DNA of 64,000 nucleotides, taken from contig CM032228.1 of assembly GCA_019009955.1 (NCBI GenBank), positions 177,072,501 to 177,136,500 on the forward strand, given 5' to 3'. Both the position numbers and the translations under genes were made by a program. The DNA is from Riptortus pedestris. Taxonomy: Eukaryota; Arthropoda; Insecta; Hemiptera; Alydidae. The notes under the pieces were generated by a model that made no database searches, was not told where the DNA came from, and worked only from the letters and a program-made list of their open reading frames with translations. Shown in pieces: positions 50,419-62,019 of this stretch (its first letter is position 1; each line of letters opens with the position of its first letter).

Positions 50419-50650
50419 CTTCCTTGTACGAAGTAAAGGAAGATTGTTATCTGGAAAATTTTCAGGTTTTTATATTTCAAAGGAATTTTTGACTAGTTTC
50501 GGCATGACATCTGCACATGTGTACTAGCTCGCTTCACTCAAAAACGGCTGGTCTTAAAATGTTAAAATCTCACATTAACACATACTTTTGTACCTTCTTA
50601 TTCGAACTACATAGACTAAAGAAGGTAACAGGTTAGTGCAGGACAAAAAT
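50419..50650 (+). repeat. Family D interspersed repeat
   Basis: TTCCTTGTACGAAGTAAAGG, AAAATTTTCAGGTTTTTATA, GACTAGTTTCGGCATGACAT and TCACTCAAAAACGGCTGGTC are in the same order as in the copies at 37.2 and 58.95 kb. The 5' start is clearest in this copy. Confidence 0.7.
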
Positions 50651-50784
50651 AAAGAATTGCAAATTTCTTCATACTTATTAGAAATTCAAAGCATTTATAT
50701 ACAATCTCATTTGTTTATCATGAATAGATCTATAAATCATGTTCTTTTATGTTTTTCAATCCCATGAAAAGCGATTTATAGTAA

Positions 50785-51225
50785 ACGATATTAGTTATTC
50801 TTAACTACTAGTCACAGTATACACTGATAGCTTCACTTTTCTTGTTGTTACACAATTCAATAACTCACTCACGATCACTAAAGTTCACAAAAACACTGCA
50901 CTGCACTGATTATCGCAAAGATAACGGCACTGCACTGTCCTTTACTTAAACACGATGTAGTGGCGACTCACGTACTCGTGAGTCGTTCGCTAAACAAGGT
51001 AACCTCGAAGAGAGCTGAGAACAAACTAACTCTTGGGACCAGTTGAGCCGCTTTTATAGACGATTGGAGAATATCAAAGTGGAATTGTCTAGACCTTCTA
51101 GATCGCGGACGGGTATTGCCGAGGACGGGCTAGACCATCGGTCGGTTCCTTTGATCTACTTCATACTTTTTAAATATGTGATTAACTCTGTTTAATTTTT
51201 CATATACGTAGTTTTCGTAACAATA
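50785..51225 (-). mobile_element. LTR fragment related to the solo LTR at 29 kb
   Basis: CTACTAGTCACAGTATACAC, GGCACTGCACTGTCCTTTAC and GAGAGCTGAGAACAAACTAA match the 29.2-29.8 kb LTR in order. On the minus strand the TATA box is CTATAAAAG at about 51051-51059, with an initiator-like TTAGT about 25-30 bases beyond. The end carrying AATAAA and TAACA is missing. It contains a short palindrome ACTCACGTACTCGTGAGT. Confidence 0.7.
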
Positions 51226-51409
51226 TTATTTATGTGAAAAATAAAATAAATGTCATTATTCTATTTTGTTATATAACAGCATTTTTTGTTAATAAATAAA
51301 ACAGAAACTATTGAATTAGTATATTTGTATCACAAAACCATCTGTTTTAATTGAACTTATTGAATAAAAAAATGTCATTTATCAACGTCCATTTTATGCA
51401 ACTAAGGCT

Positions 51410-51610
51410 AATTGGGTCGGGTTATCTACAGCCTTCAACCCTTTTCTATCTAGGGAGGGACTAAGGGTTTTATTTAAAAGAGTTCGCCACTAAATAAATT
51501 CCTATTGCCTCGGTGTGAATCGAAGTTACGACTCTAGCTTTACTAGGGGAGATTAAAACCAACCTACCAAGGCTAACCTGAGCCTCTCAATAAATACATT
51601 TTTTTTTTTC
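51410..51610. repeat. SINE-like or LINE 3'-end relic
   Basis: ACTAAATAAATTCCTATTGC then GTGTGAATCGAAGTTACGAC and TCTAG resemble 43968-44010 (ACTAAATAAATTGCGACTGC then GCGTGAACCTAATCCACGAC and TCTAG). The reverse complement has a B-box-like ACTTCGATTCAC. Class uncertain. Confidence 0.4.
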
Positions 51611-52757
51611 GTGACAATAATTTACTTTCTAAAACAAAAAAAAAATGTTTTATTGGTTCCTAACATATGTTCGTGAGAAGCATATTCACACACATTTTCG
51701 TATAAGCGCTAAAAATGCTCATTTATTCTTCCTTCTTAATTTGGATAAAATATGTTGAGATTCGAAAAATTCTTAATTTTATGAGGAGAAGTCCGAATTT
51801 GATTTGGAAATATTCTAATATGATTTGGAAGTGCTAATTATTGGTGATGGGTTTACGTAGCTCTTTGGTTCACATTGAATGGTTCGTAACTCCTATACCA
51901 TTCTAACTAAGCGATAAACGTCACTGGCGGCGATCTAGGATCAGCTGACCACGAGAATAACCGGCGAAAATGTCTGGTGTAGTTGTTTCAATTTGCTTCA
52001 CCCTATTGTTAGTTGTAACGCGACCGTTAATTGCCTGAGTTTGAAACTATCAAAATTCAGCAATGGCATGCTAGACTAATAGGTCTGATGCAAGCCAAAT
52101 CAGACCAGAAACTATAAATACAAAGGTCTTTCCTGCCTCCCACCATCGTATGCGATCATAAACACCGAAATGGTAACAAACAACTTGTTGTTCCTGTACT
52201 CCGCCTACATAAATATAAGAGTCTAATGGAGAATTATACTCGCTACTTGTCTTTAATGCCCTTCGTTCATTTCTCAAAGAATAACTAATTTTAAATGTAA
52301 AGTGGATCATGTAATTGAGTCAATTTGGTTAATGTATGATCTGCAGGTAATCTACTGGCACCAGCGTTCCTACCAAAAGTGAAATGTATTGCTGAATATT
52401 AAGTGAAAAGTTTTAATATTTATGGAACAAAGGCAATAATTTCCGATCCTGGTACACTAAGAATATGTATTGAAAACTCAGAGAAAGCCTACATAAGCAT
52501 AAATAAAAACAATATTATGGCAGATTTAATTTTTCATTGCATACTAAAGTTCCAAAATAATAATAAACGATCAGGTTACATACATGGCGTTGGAATTAAT
52601 ACTCTGGTTTTCTTTGAATCGGGGGTTCGTATCCCTAGTAGAAAAAGGGCGACAACTTACAACAATTAGCTTTAACTACGTTCATTATTAAATAGTAATA
52701 GCTCCCATTCATAATCATAAAGGCTGTTTAACTAATAAATGTTTACTTTTTTTTCAG

Positions 52758-52898
52758 ATGGCATTTCTGCAAAGCAGGTCAATCTCATTGGTTGACATGT
52801 ACATCGACAACTCAGAGCCGTCAGAAAATGTTGGCCAGATCCACTTCAGTCTTGAATACGACTTCCAAAATACAACCCTCATTCTTAGGATCTTAACA
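52758..52898 (+). CDS. Syt7: Syt7 exon: start of the first C2 domain (C2A)
   Basis: A 141-base, phase 0-0 exon lies between TTTTTTTTCAG and TTAACA/GTAAGT. Its 47 residues read MAFLQSRSISLVDMYIDNSE, then PSENVGQIHFSLEYDFQNTT and LILRILT. The block SISLVDMYIDN-EPSENVGQIHFSLEYDFQNTTLIL is what I know from insect synaptotagmin 7. The GQIHFSLEYDFQNTTLILRIL part forms the first strands of the C2A beta sandwich, which binds calcium and acidic phospholipid. The preceding linker exon ends in phase 0 and the next exon starts in phase 0, so the three splice together in frame. The exon opens with ATG, which could serve a shorter isoform lacking the membrane anchor; nothing here proves that use. Syt7 is a high-affinity, slow calcium sensor for vesicle and lysosome exocytosis. 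Confidence 0.95.
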
Positions 52899-54553
52899 GT
52901 AAGTTGACATGTTTTATTTACAAAATTTCGAAACTATGTAACTCAATTATGATGTACAAGCTCAGGAAGAATAATCTTTGAGATGGATTTCCCAGAAAGT
53001 TAAATGGTATACCGGTTTGCGGGCTAAATGTCAGAATAAAAAACTATGTTTGCCACAAATATTTACATTCCCTTAGAAACAAGTTTTGAGCAGACTTATG
53101 TGAGTTATATGAGTATCTCCATCAAAGGTATAAATCCCTTAGCAAGGTTAATTATAAATTCAGACTACCATAAAATAATTAATTAAAATCATTAAAATGA
53201 TATGTCATATCTATTCCTTTTTAAGCAATCCCACTACCAAAATGTTACGAATTAGATGGCGATTGACTCTTTAAATGCATAATTCCTTCTTGTGATATGT
53301 ATTAGGTCATTTGTATTTTTTTTTTTTGTGAACTAAAGTAGTGTCATTAGTTTACGCGATGCAAGTACCTTTAAGAAATAAGGTATTTGATGAAATAAAT
53401 TAGAAACATAGTTATAAATAATATGGGATAAAAGTGTGATATTGGCAGTTATTTAGAAGAGGAATATGAGATGGAAGGAGCCTAGGTATGTCGATTTAAC
53501 GCGACCCTAAGGGCGAGTAAACATGTACGATATATTAGTCTGAAAGTCCCCCAACTACACGGCCCTAAATCATCTTCCTCATTCATTTAGAGATCTCCTT
53601 TAAGGCAAAAGGGCCAACGAATAACATGTGGACAGAAAAGCCAATTGGGAGGATAGTGCTTTAACTTTTCTTCATTTCTTCTTCTTTTATGTTTTTTTAT
53701 TTCTTAATTTCTCAATAATTAACTTCCAACTGTGACAATCTTACCAAGGAGTAAATCGGCGATGCAGCCTAACTCTTAAATAAATAATAATGTAAAGATG
53801 TACTATTTGTTGAACTTAAATAATTAATTATTTCAGCTTAATATTTTTAAAAATGCCCATGAGTAAGAATAACAGTAATAAATAACATTTAGTAGCCAAA
53901 AAGGGGTATTAATATTACATCCGACATTTGTAAAATTACTAAAACTCATGAGTTTCATGACTTTTTTATCATAAGTAGATTTTTATAAATAATAATATTA
54001 TTCAACATAGATTGTCAAAGGAAACCATAACATTTAAAGTAGTATTTAATAAATTTGAACCCAAAAAGTTATTCTATAGAGAAAGTACTTTAGTGAAAAG
54101 CGTTATGCTCAGTTTGAAGGCCAATGAAGCATTAAGGTATTTATTTATATGTTTCTACTCGCCCTACTTTTAGTTAGGTAAGAAAAGCATAATTTATTAA
54201 GAATAAGTATAATCCTTTGTAGAAATTCTATATTCGTATTAATCTCTTTATCTTATATAATTTCACCATTTTATAGAAAGTTACTTGATTTAATTAGGAT
54301 AAGTTTGTATTTCGTTGGTTTTAAAATTAATCAAGTTATTTTTCACATCCTGAAGGCTAAAATTACGTTGAATAAAGTCCTAGTACTACCCTTACTAGAA
54401 AAGTGGTGCAATTATTCGGTAAAAACTACTAGATACTCCAAAAGCAGTGTCAACGGAGTGCTGAAGAAAATTCAAAACAATATAAATATGGGACAGGAGG
54501 TCACGGGAAACAAACGGGGTGGGGGGGATGAGGATAATACTTATAATATGTAT

Positions 54554-54714
54554 TGTTACGTTTATTACAAAAATAATAAACGTTGATTATTACGGTTCTT
54601 TCGGATTGCAAAATTAAACACACAAACATTTTTGTGTTTTAATCAACGTACAATTTATTTGATGATGCACTACACACTTGGTAAATTATTCTCCACTCAC
54701 AATATGCACAATAT
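54554..54714 (-). mobile_element. LTR fragment, polyadenylation end
   Basis: TGTTACGTTTATTACAAAAA, CTTTCGGATTGCAAAATTAA, CAACGTACAATTTATTTGAT and CACTTGGTAAATTATTCT match the first 160 bases of the 29 kb solo LTR. The promoter half is missing. This is the end opposite to that kept in the 50.8-51.2 kb fragment. Confidence 0.75.
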
Positions 54715-55764
54715 GATCAAGCGAATCCCCGAAATATGGATACCACGTTGGATATTCGGATATCAAACGATATCATACTCGGCCTACAATCTCCAACGTC
54801 GAAAATAAAATATGACCTAGGAAAGAGATCAGAGAACCAACAACTATATATATTTGGCATTGACTCCAGGAGCAGAATATCTAGGCGATACCACCAAGGA
54901 TGGCTTTACAGTAAAATCCTCTAGTAAACTGGCACAACAGTATAGAATAGTCAGGCACTTAAGCAGATATATTACTCTAAAATGCGAAAAACGAAAACAA
55001 AATATTTTTGTTTTTGTTATTGTTTTTTACAAAAGATCTGATACAAATAAAGAAGTTTGGTTATTTTAATCCGCCACCCACAATAACTCTGCAGTTGGTG
55101 AACATTATTTTTTTTAATGTGTATATAAATTTCATCTTAGGAGAACACTCCCAAAGTTGACTTAGCCTCCGTGGAGGAGTGCTTTTAGGCTGGAAAAGGA
55201 ATAGTGAGACGAGTATATGGTAGAGGGCGCCCAGAGTGGCGGAACAGGGTAAACCTGGACCACACAATGACAGTAGGGGAAAGGCGAGGCCAACATCCCG
55301 AGAAGGATCTCATGCCTTCCTTCAAAACGAAATCCTATGCATATATTCATGTAATTGGCGAGCAGTGCTTTTTATGCATGAGATGGGGATCTCTTAGGCC
55401 TAACTTTAGGAAAGCATTGGCCATTTTCTTGTTGTGCTGCACTTTAGTAAATTATCATTTTTCTCCGGACACGTGATATATCTTAATAATTCAGCAATAA
55501 TTTTTTTCATGATTTAATTAAAAACATCGTGAAACGTACACATGAAAGTATACAAAAATTCACAAGAAATAATAGTCTGTCACGCCACTGTTTAACAACA
55601 TAGTAAATTTATCACGTATTAACCTGAAACAGACATTATATATTCTTAATACTTTTACAAAAATGCCACAATATGAAAATGTTTTCAATGAAATAAAACT
55701 CAGATGACATCAGATGGCTGCCATGCCTTATTTTTAATTCCGTGTTCCCCTATTAGTGTAAATC

Positions 55765-55767
<3 letters not shown>

Positions 55768-55823
<56 letters not shown>

Positions 55824-56222
55824 TTCCTTCATATTTAAGTTGATCTTATGGATTTTAGTAATAATCAGCATAATGAAGAAATCTGGTGGGTAGGAATGGG
55901 GATTTACATAAGGTAGAACTAAACCGTACAAAATCGTTGTCACAGTAGCCCTTGAAAGGCTTGCCATAACCTGTGGCGGGAAGTCAAGTGGTCGCATGAC
56001 GGTTCCAAGCCATATTCTGAGGGAACTACCGACCAAAGTTCTCTACTCACATACAAGTGATTCCTCAATTTTCTTTCCATGCTGAGTAGGTTACGAGAAA
56101 TCCGCCAGAATTCCAATGTCCAGTAAGCTCCACAAGGGTGCTTATAAAAAAACTTTAGAGCGATTCCGGGGCTCGAAATTGTCATGGCGGCCCAATGCTT
56201 TACCACTTGAGTACCCCCCGCT
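55768..56222 (-). mobile_element. tRNA-derived SINE with a 54-base homopolymer at its 3' end
   Basis: On the minus strand the head has an A-box-like AAGTGGTAAAGCATTGGG and a B-box-like TTTCGAGCCCCGG about 28 bases later, the internal RNA polymerase III promoter of a tRNA-derived SINE. The body follows for about 350 bases. The 3' end runs into a perfect homopolymer (A on +, T on the SINE sense strand) at 55768-55821. Minus frames of 88-90 codons across the body, one ending in poly-Phe, are artefacts. The T-rich tail is unusual because most SINE tails are A-rich or short simple repeats. Confidence 0.6.
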
Positions 56223-56411
56223 CGGTAGAATCTTTAGGGTATCAAATAAATGGCCAACAAGATTAATGTCCAAATCAGAAGCTTTAAATACTTCTTCAAC
56301 ATTCTACCTTTTCGATAAACCACTCACTAAGGTTCCTTTTCAAGGTTACAAACTTGAACTTTGTTTCGCTCTAAAGGTTTATTATATATATGACTGAATG
56401 TGTGTGTGATT

Positions 56412-56458
<47 letters not shown>

Positions 56459-57402
56459 GAGTGAACGTACCATTGTCACCTACTTTGTAGAATCGTCAGG
56501 ATTCGAAAAACCTTATGTCAACATGCCAACAATATTGCATCATATCGAAATGGATTTAGAATGACTAAATCACACTGAATAGTACTGAAAAAATGAAAGT
56601 TGTTCAATCTTTTTTTTATTATAATCGAGTCAACATTTATTGCTTTAAATGGGTATTTTTGTAGGCTTATAAAGCATGCTTCTAACCTTTATCTCTCTGG
56701 TCAACCCTCATTATAGATGGTATATGAACAGATTAATTATTGGAATGTAAAAAAACAAAAAAAAAACAGGAGTACTGTTAACTTCTGGTATCCCCGACAC
56801 CTGCTGAGAACCTACCGAATTGGTGACTATTAGTTACACTTACAAATCGTGCAATGCCGTAACCCGAAGGCACAAGTTACTTCGGTAATTATTTTTCTTT
56901 TTTTTTTAGATGATCTATTTTCTAAAGTTTATAAAAGAGTTCATTAATTCTAAATTGAAACGGTTGTCACGGTGGAATTTATTACTTGAGTTGCAAAATT
57001 CCTTATGCCTAGAGAGAGACTGACTTGGCTGCGTATCGCCTTGGGGATAAAACCCGAGACTGCTTTGAAAAGGCGCGGAAACAAAGGTTGTCCAATCCTA
57101 ATCCTCCTACAGATTACTATCGGCCTCTTCCTCTATCCTTTCTGTCGGCATTCGTAGATAAGCTCCTCTGCTTAGGTCCTTGACTATTCAAAAATCAGAA
57201 CGAAATCCTATAAAGTTTAGATGTGCCAGTGGTTCTGAATATCTACTCCAAATTTTAAAGATGAGAAATTCTACACCAAAAAAAAAAACACCTTCCACAA
57301 TACCCACTTATTCAAGCGTCTGAGCGTTTTTGGCACTCATCAGCGGACGTATTATCATCAGTGACAAAAACTTAGATACAAAAAATTATTTATTTTTAAA
57401 AA

Positions 57403-57835
57403 GTCCGCCACGCATAGGCTGTTTAAATTAGGCAGATTTCCCACGTGTTAGTATGCCACACGAGTGGTTTAACCTCACCATATATTCATTATTTTTAAGC
57501 AAAAATCAGATGAGTAGAGGCGGGGGTTCACTGAAGACAGTATACAACAAACTCGAATAACTCGCTTAATAGTTGAATTACGAAAAATATATGAAGCAAC
57601 AATTCTGGAATATAAAACATTTTTTATTATATGTATAAATTAGATTGGTTCTATAAAATTATTCGATCTCTTTCATAATAATTGAGACAATGTGATTTTT
57701 CCAATTCCTTCCCCCCTATCTTTGGTCCAATAGCCCATTAAGGAATATTATTTTTAGTGTCGAATGAAACGGTTAATTATCGAGAATGGTATAGATCAAA
57801 TACATATATTCAAACTAAGAGTGTAAAATCTTAAT
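57403..57835 (+). mobile_element. Family A element, copy 15, degraded, 3'-truncated
   Basis: Left end GTCCGCCACGCATAGGCTGT with AGGCAGATTTCCCACGTG. Then come ATTGGTTCTATAAAATTATT, CGATCTCTTTCATAATAATT, CCCCCCTATCTTTGGTCCAA and TCGAGAATGGTATAGATCAA. No (AT)n and no right-end palindrome. It is the most diverged copy that still has a clear left end. Confidence 0.75.
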
Positions 57836-58949
57836 TGATGACGTCATGGGAGAAAGTATTTTCATGAACCTCACCCAATATGGAATGAGAGTCTCATTGC
57901 ACCCGTTGGGTGGAGGGGGGGGGGGTTGCAGTGCTCAATTCACTTCGTGTTAGGCTTTGTTATCATAATCGTTAGTCATCCCAAAGGGCTGTCAGACGAT
58001 ATACTCGCTAGACTCCTGCGAATCCAAAAGCGTTGCGACACCAGCGCGCTCTCGGAGCGATCTCGTGAACTAATATTATCCGCCAGGGATAGACACTGCA
58101 CTATTTTTACCTTCAGCTAGCTGAAGAGTGATAGATGTACCCACGCGTTAACCAGTACGTACGGGGAATGGCACACTTATTTTAAGTACCATTATGAGCA
58201 GAATTTAAATTAAAAATATATAACAACACTGTAGAATAAATGATTCTAAATTTTTGGCATAAATGTATATCAGTACAACTGTAACATTCAATTTTTCTTA
58301 GTTTCGTTACGTTTTGGGCAAAACAAACAACCCCTTGTAATCCTTTCTTATGTATCCAATATAATACTGGCTTTATTCCTAAAATGCACTGACAGATTCG
58401 TAAATACATTATGTCCTGGCAGTCGTTCAATTGCCAAATAAACCTAAATTTTGAATGTAACCAAGATGGAGGATTGGACGAATTGTTCATGATTTTAATT
58501 TAACCTAGATCTCAGTCTATTGGAAACAGACTAAAAAGGGAGACTGAAAGATTGATGAGGAACTAGTTCTCCTCACGAAAGCTAGTTTATTTCATCTCTT
58601 TATTTCAACAATGAATTATCCAACACTCAAAATACAATTACTTCAATTAGTCAACGTTTAATATTTATTTGTTATCAACACATCAAAGATTTAATTTGGA
58701 TTAAATAATTTAATCAAAAGTAGCACTATAGTAGTATATATCCTGAACTGTTAGCAGATTTGTTTTATTCATTTTGATATGTATAGTTATCTTTAAAAAG
58801 TTCTCCATAACTTCAGGTTTTACTACTTAAAGCTACTTTTGGCATTTTTTGAGGCTTGATGTTAAACTATTCAAACATTTTGTTTATAGATATTTTAGAA
58901 ATTTTATTAGATTGTTTTCAGATTAATTTATGATTACATTTTTTTTTCT

Positions 58950-59190
58950 ACTTCCCTGTACAAAGTAAACGAAGTATTGCGATTGCGAAAATTTCAGTAT
59001 TCAGATTTCAAGGGAATTAATTATGTGTTTTGGCCTCTCTCTGAAGTATCTATTTTCGGCGTGACTTCTGTATGTATCCCGCATAACTCAAAAACTGCCA
59101 TTCTTGTTTGCTATATTTCACATTTGGGATTGTAGTGTTTAGTTGTGCACTGCCCCTTTTTATCAAAGTAGACTAAGAAGAGGGGGGGGG
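58950..59190 (+). repeat. Family D interspersed repeat
   Basis: TTCCCTGTACAAAGTAAACG, AAGTATTGCGATTGCGAAAA, TTTTCGGCGTGACTTCTGTA, CGCATAACTCAAAAACTGCC and TGTGCACTGCCCCTTTTTAT match the other two copies in order. It ends beside a G homopolymer at 59183-59192. Confidence 0.75.
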
Positions 59191-59279
59191 GGGTTAGAGA
59201 AGGAGGAAATGTAACAATGGGAAGAAGTGGGCGAGTTAATAAAATCTTAATTGAAGCCGTCATCACATTAAATATTTGC

Positions 59280-59750
59280 GTGTATCTCATCTTGTAAAGA
59301 TCTGTTGAAAACAATATTTGGTATTTAAGGTTGAAATAAGACATTTCATGATAATAACGGAGCTATTCTGAATTTTCAGAATTCCCCTCTAAACCTCACC
59401 CCCTACAGCAGGTCCGATTTCGGCTGTTAAAGAAGTTTATCTTTAATTAACATCGCACATTAACAATAAGTCAATATAATTGCAAGCTTAAATACAGAAG
59501 ATCGTTTTCAATGGACCTTCACTATGTGAGATGCATTCAAATACGATGTATGATGTTTATATCAATTAAGATTTAATTTCTAGACTCAAAAATGTTTATT
59601 TGATGTGTCATACACGATGCACAATAGTTTCACTCAACAATAAAGTTTATTACCGTTTATGGCTGAAATCGCACTAGGAATACGGGGAAGATCGTAATTC
59701 CAGCACATAGGAAATTAGCTCCGTGAACGCAATCCCTGCGAGATGGATTG
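59280..59750. mobile_element. Family A fragments, copy 16, rearranged
   Basis: GATAATAACGGAGCTATTCT with GGTCCGATTTCGGCTGTTAA reads in + orientation. CGTTTATGGCTGAAATCGCA and GGAAATTAGCTCCGTGAACG followed by CAATCCCTGCGAGATGGA (degraded left end) read in minus orientation. At least two pieces in opposite directions are therefore fused here, just upstream of a Syt7 exon. Confidence 0.5.
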
Positions 59751-59890
59751 CTTTGTTGTCATTATGTATAGATGGTATATTTTGAGTGTAAATAGTTTTA
59801 TTGAATATGTTAAATAAAGAAATAAATGATTTATTCATTGTCTACCCCTGCTCAAATAGAACTTTACAATTGTTCAAAATGATTTTCTAG

Positions 59891-60038
59891 GCAAAGGAGT
59901 TGCCAGCTAAAGACATGAGCGGCACCTCAGACCCCTACGTCCGCGTCACCCTTCTACCCGACAAAAAACACAGGCTGGAAACTAAAATCAAGAGACGAAC
60001 CCTAAATCCTAGGTGGAATGAAACCTTCTACTTTGAAG
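59891..60038 (+). CDS. Syt7: Syt7 exon: C2A core with first calcium-binding loop
   Basis: A 148-base exon lies between GATTTTCTAG and TTTGAAG/GTAAGT; it starts in phase 0 and ends in phase 1. It encodes [40 protein letters not shown], then RWNETFYFE and the first base of the next codon. This is unmistakable synaptotagmin C2[12 protein letters not shown] supplies the first two calcium-ligand aspartates (equivalent to D172 and D178 of synaptotagmin 1), [13 protein letters not shown] is the basic lipid- and partner-binding strand, and [13 protein letters not shown] is the conserved core. The match to insect Syt7 is nearly word for word as I remember it. The rest of C2A, with the other three calcium ligands, begins in an exon beyond this window or one I could not find. 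The frame continues open into the intron, but the donor ends the exon. Confidence 0.97.
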
Positions 60039-60262
60039 GTAAGTACCTCAAGAAAATTATAAAAATTAGTTCATATGAAGCCTTCAGTTTGATTCTGCTT
60101 ATTATACGATAATCCCACTTTTCTTGGAAGCTTTTCTTTACAGGTTTATTAGTTGTGTAAGCTCTTGTCTCTAGAGGTGTCCAGTGGCAACAAATTTTAG
60201 CGAAATGTTTTTTTATGCATGGTTCATCATGTCTGCGGTAAGATCTATATGGCGAATGAATA

Positions 60263-60370
60263 AACGCTAAGGTGCTGCTGATGGAGAAGCTACGAGAGGG
60301 GCGCATGCCTGATGAAGCGTTGACGAACATCCTCTGCGAATACTCATCACTCTTCTTCGAACATAGCTGA
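60263..60370 (+). other. Small GC-richer open segment of unknown origin
   Basis: The segment reads NAKVLLMEKLREGRMPDEAL then TNILCEYSSLFFEHS before TGA, in a patch GC-richer than its neighbours. It has the look of decayed coding DNA or a tiny ORF. A splice acceptor (CTAAG) precedes it but lacks a pyrimidine tract. Function unknown. Confidence 0.2.
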
Positions 60371-62019
60371 AAATAAATATTCAATTTTCAGCTCTTGGCC
60401 AACAGAATAATAGAGCATGTTCCATCGATCCTATATTTTGAGATAAACAATAAAGCGTTCACAACAGTGTTGCTGAATAATCAAATAAAACAGAGGTAGC
60501 TCATCAATATGCAGGAAGGTTCCTAAATGGAGAGCATTCGTAGATAAGAAATAAAACAAAATGATTTACAAAGCAATTACTTAGTTAATAAAAAAATGCA
60601 CAAAACCAGTACAAAACTGTGTTAAATATTTTTTCAACTAAAAAATATGGGAATAAATATTAATTTTATTTTTATTTATTTGGTTAATGCCTCACATCAA
60701 AAGTGATTGGCATGATCCCTGTTTAGAATAATATATTTATCTCTTCATGTAAACCTTAAAGATAAACTTTATTTATCAAGTATAGAAAATATTACTGAAA
60801 TATCTGAGGTTTTTCCAAATCCGTAGTTTGCCTATTAGAATATTAAAATCTAAAACAGAATACAAAAAAAGGAGTTTAGCTATCACATAAAAGATAATGA
60901 CGGATCCTTATAAATCAAAATTTAATGGATTCATTATGGGATCTAGTTTTCATAATTTAATGTGTCTTCCATGAAAAACGTTTCAATAATATTATGGAAT
61001 CCGAAATATAGACCCTGAAATAAAATTTATTATTATAAAAGCGTATAGGCTCTAACAGACATTTTTACTTAAAAAACATAAATCACAGAAATGCACTGGC
61101 AATTATAGAATGGCCAAAATATTATAATCATCTCCAGATCCCTGAAGGACACTACTTGATTTAAAATTTCGTCAGCCACTATCCTATAAAAAAAATTAAA
61201 TGACTTATAAATAAGTAAGGAATGCGATCCTATCATTTGCCATTTCTAAAGGTGATTTGATAGTATTTCTAAGTTGAACTCGAGCTTTGATAAAAGTTAG
61301 CTGATTTCACTCACTTTGGTATTTATATAATAACCTAAGAGTAACCTAATGCATGAGTCCCTAGTCAGAGTGATTATCAAAAATGTGCTCAAAAATCAGA
61401 TTTACATCCTCCTGCGGTAGTCCTGACCTCCTTGGGACAGGACAACCGGCGGCCCGTTTTGAACATTTTTATGGCCCGCAAGATTCATCACGCATTAACA
61501 AAATATATTTATTTTATAAAAATACCACATACATACCACCTCTCTCAACCATTCCTTCTAAATATAAACCGTTGAATAAATAAAACATATCAATAGGGGT
61601 TACTTGGTTAAAAATCCCTTTAATTATTAGGAACAGGTTTACAAATAAAATAAATATCTTCTCTACAATGCGTTCAATCCAGTTAAGTGTACTTATCATT
61701 AGCAAAAAAAATGTTTGTGGGATTTGGGCAACACTTAGTTGTAATGAATTAAACCAGTTGGATTGCCAACGTTTCGAATGATTTTCCCTTTCACACGGCT
61801 AATTATAAACACATGACAAATGTAACTATTAACATTCCGGATTGCAAGTTACCAGAATAACGTTCTACTCTTAATGTACCAAACTGCTTAAGTATAAGTA
61901 TGTAGTCTTTATATTGCGTCAATCCATCCAACACCATCCTGTAAATAATAAAGTAATACTACAAAACTTACCACTTCACTGATTAAAACGACTGCACAAA
62001 TTGTTGTTCTTTGTGTATT

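Larger units (their letters stand above)
37059..52757 (+). other. Syt7: Syt7 intron, 15.7 kb
   Basis: It starts GTAAGT and ends TTTACTTTTTTTTCAG, with matching phase 0 on both sides. It is filled with repeats: families A, B and D, a LINE RNase H relic, an LTR piece and several (AT)n tracts. I saw no additional exon with convincing homology, but short alternative linker exons could be hidden here and would be hard to see without comparative data. Confidence 0.75.
52899..59890 (+). other. Syt7: Syt7 intron, 7.0 kb
   Basis: It begins GTAAGT and ends GATTTTCTAG, phase 0. It contains a short LTR piece (54.55 kb), a SINE with a very long A/T homopolymer (55.8-56.2 kb), a TG/GA microsatellite (56402-56453), and family A and D fragments. 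The GC-richer patches at 55150-55330 (contains RGRPEWRNRVNLD in the + frame) and 57960-58130 are probably transposon coding relics that I could not place. Confidence 0.85.

Noticed and set aside
52600..52650. tRNA T-arm-like GGGGGTTCGTATCCCTAG
   Set aside because: No acceptor, D or anticodon arms could be folded around it; at most a SINE scrap.
55764..56206. Two minus-strand frames of about 90 codons
   Set aside because: They cover the SINE body and its homopolymer (poly-Phe), not a gene.
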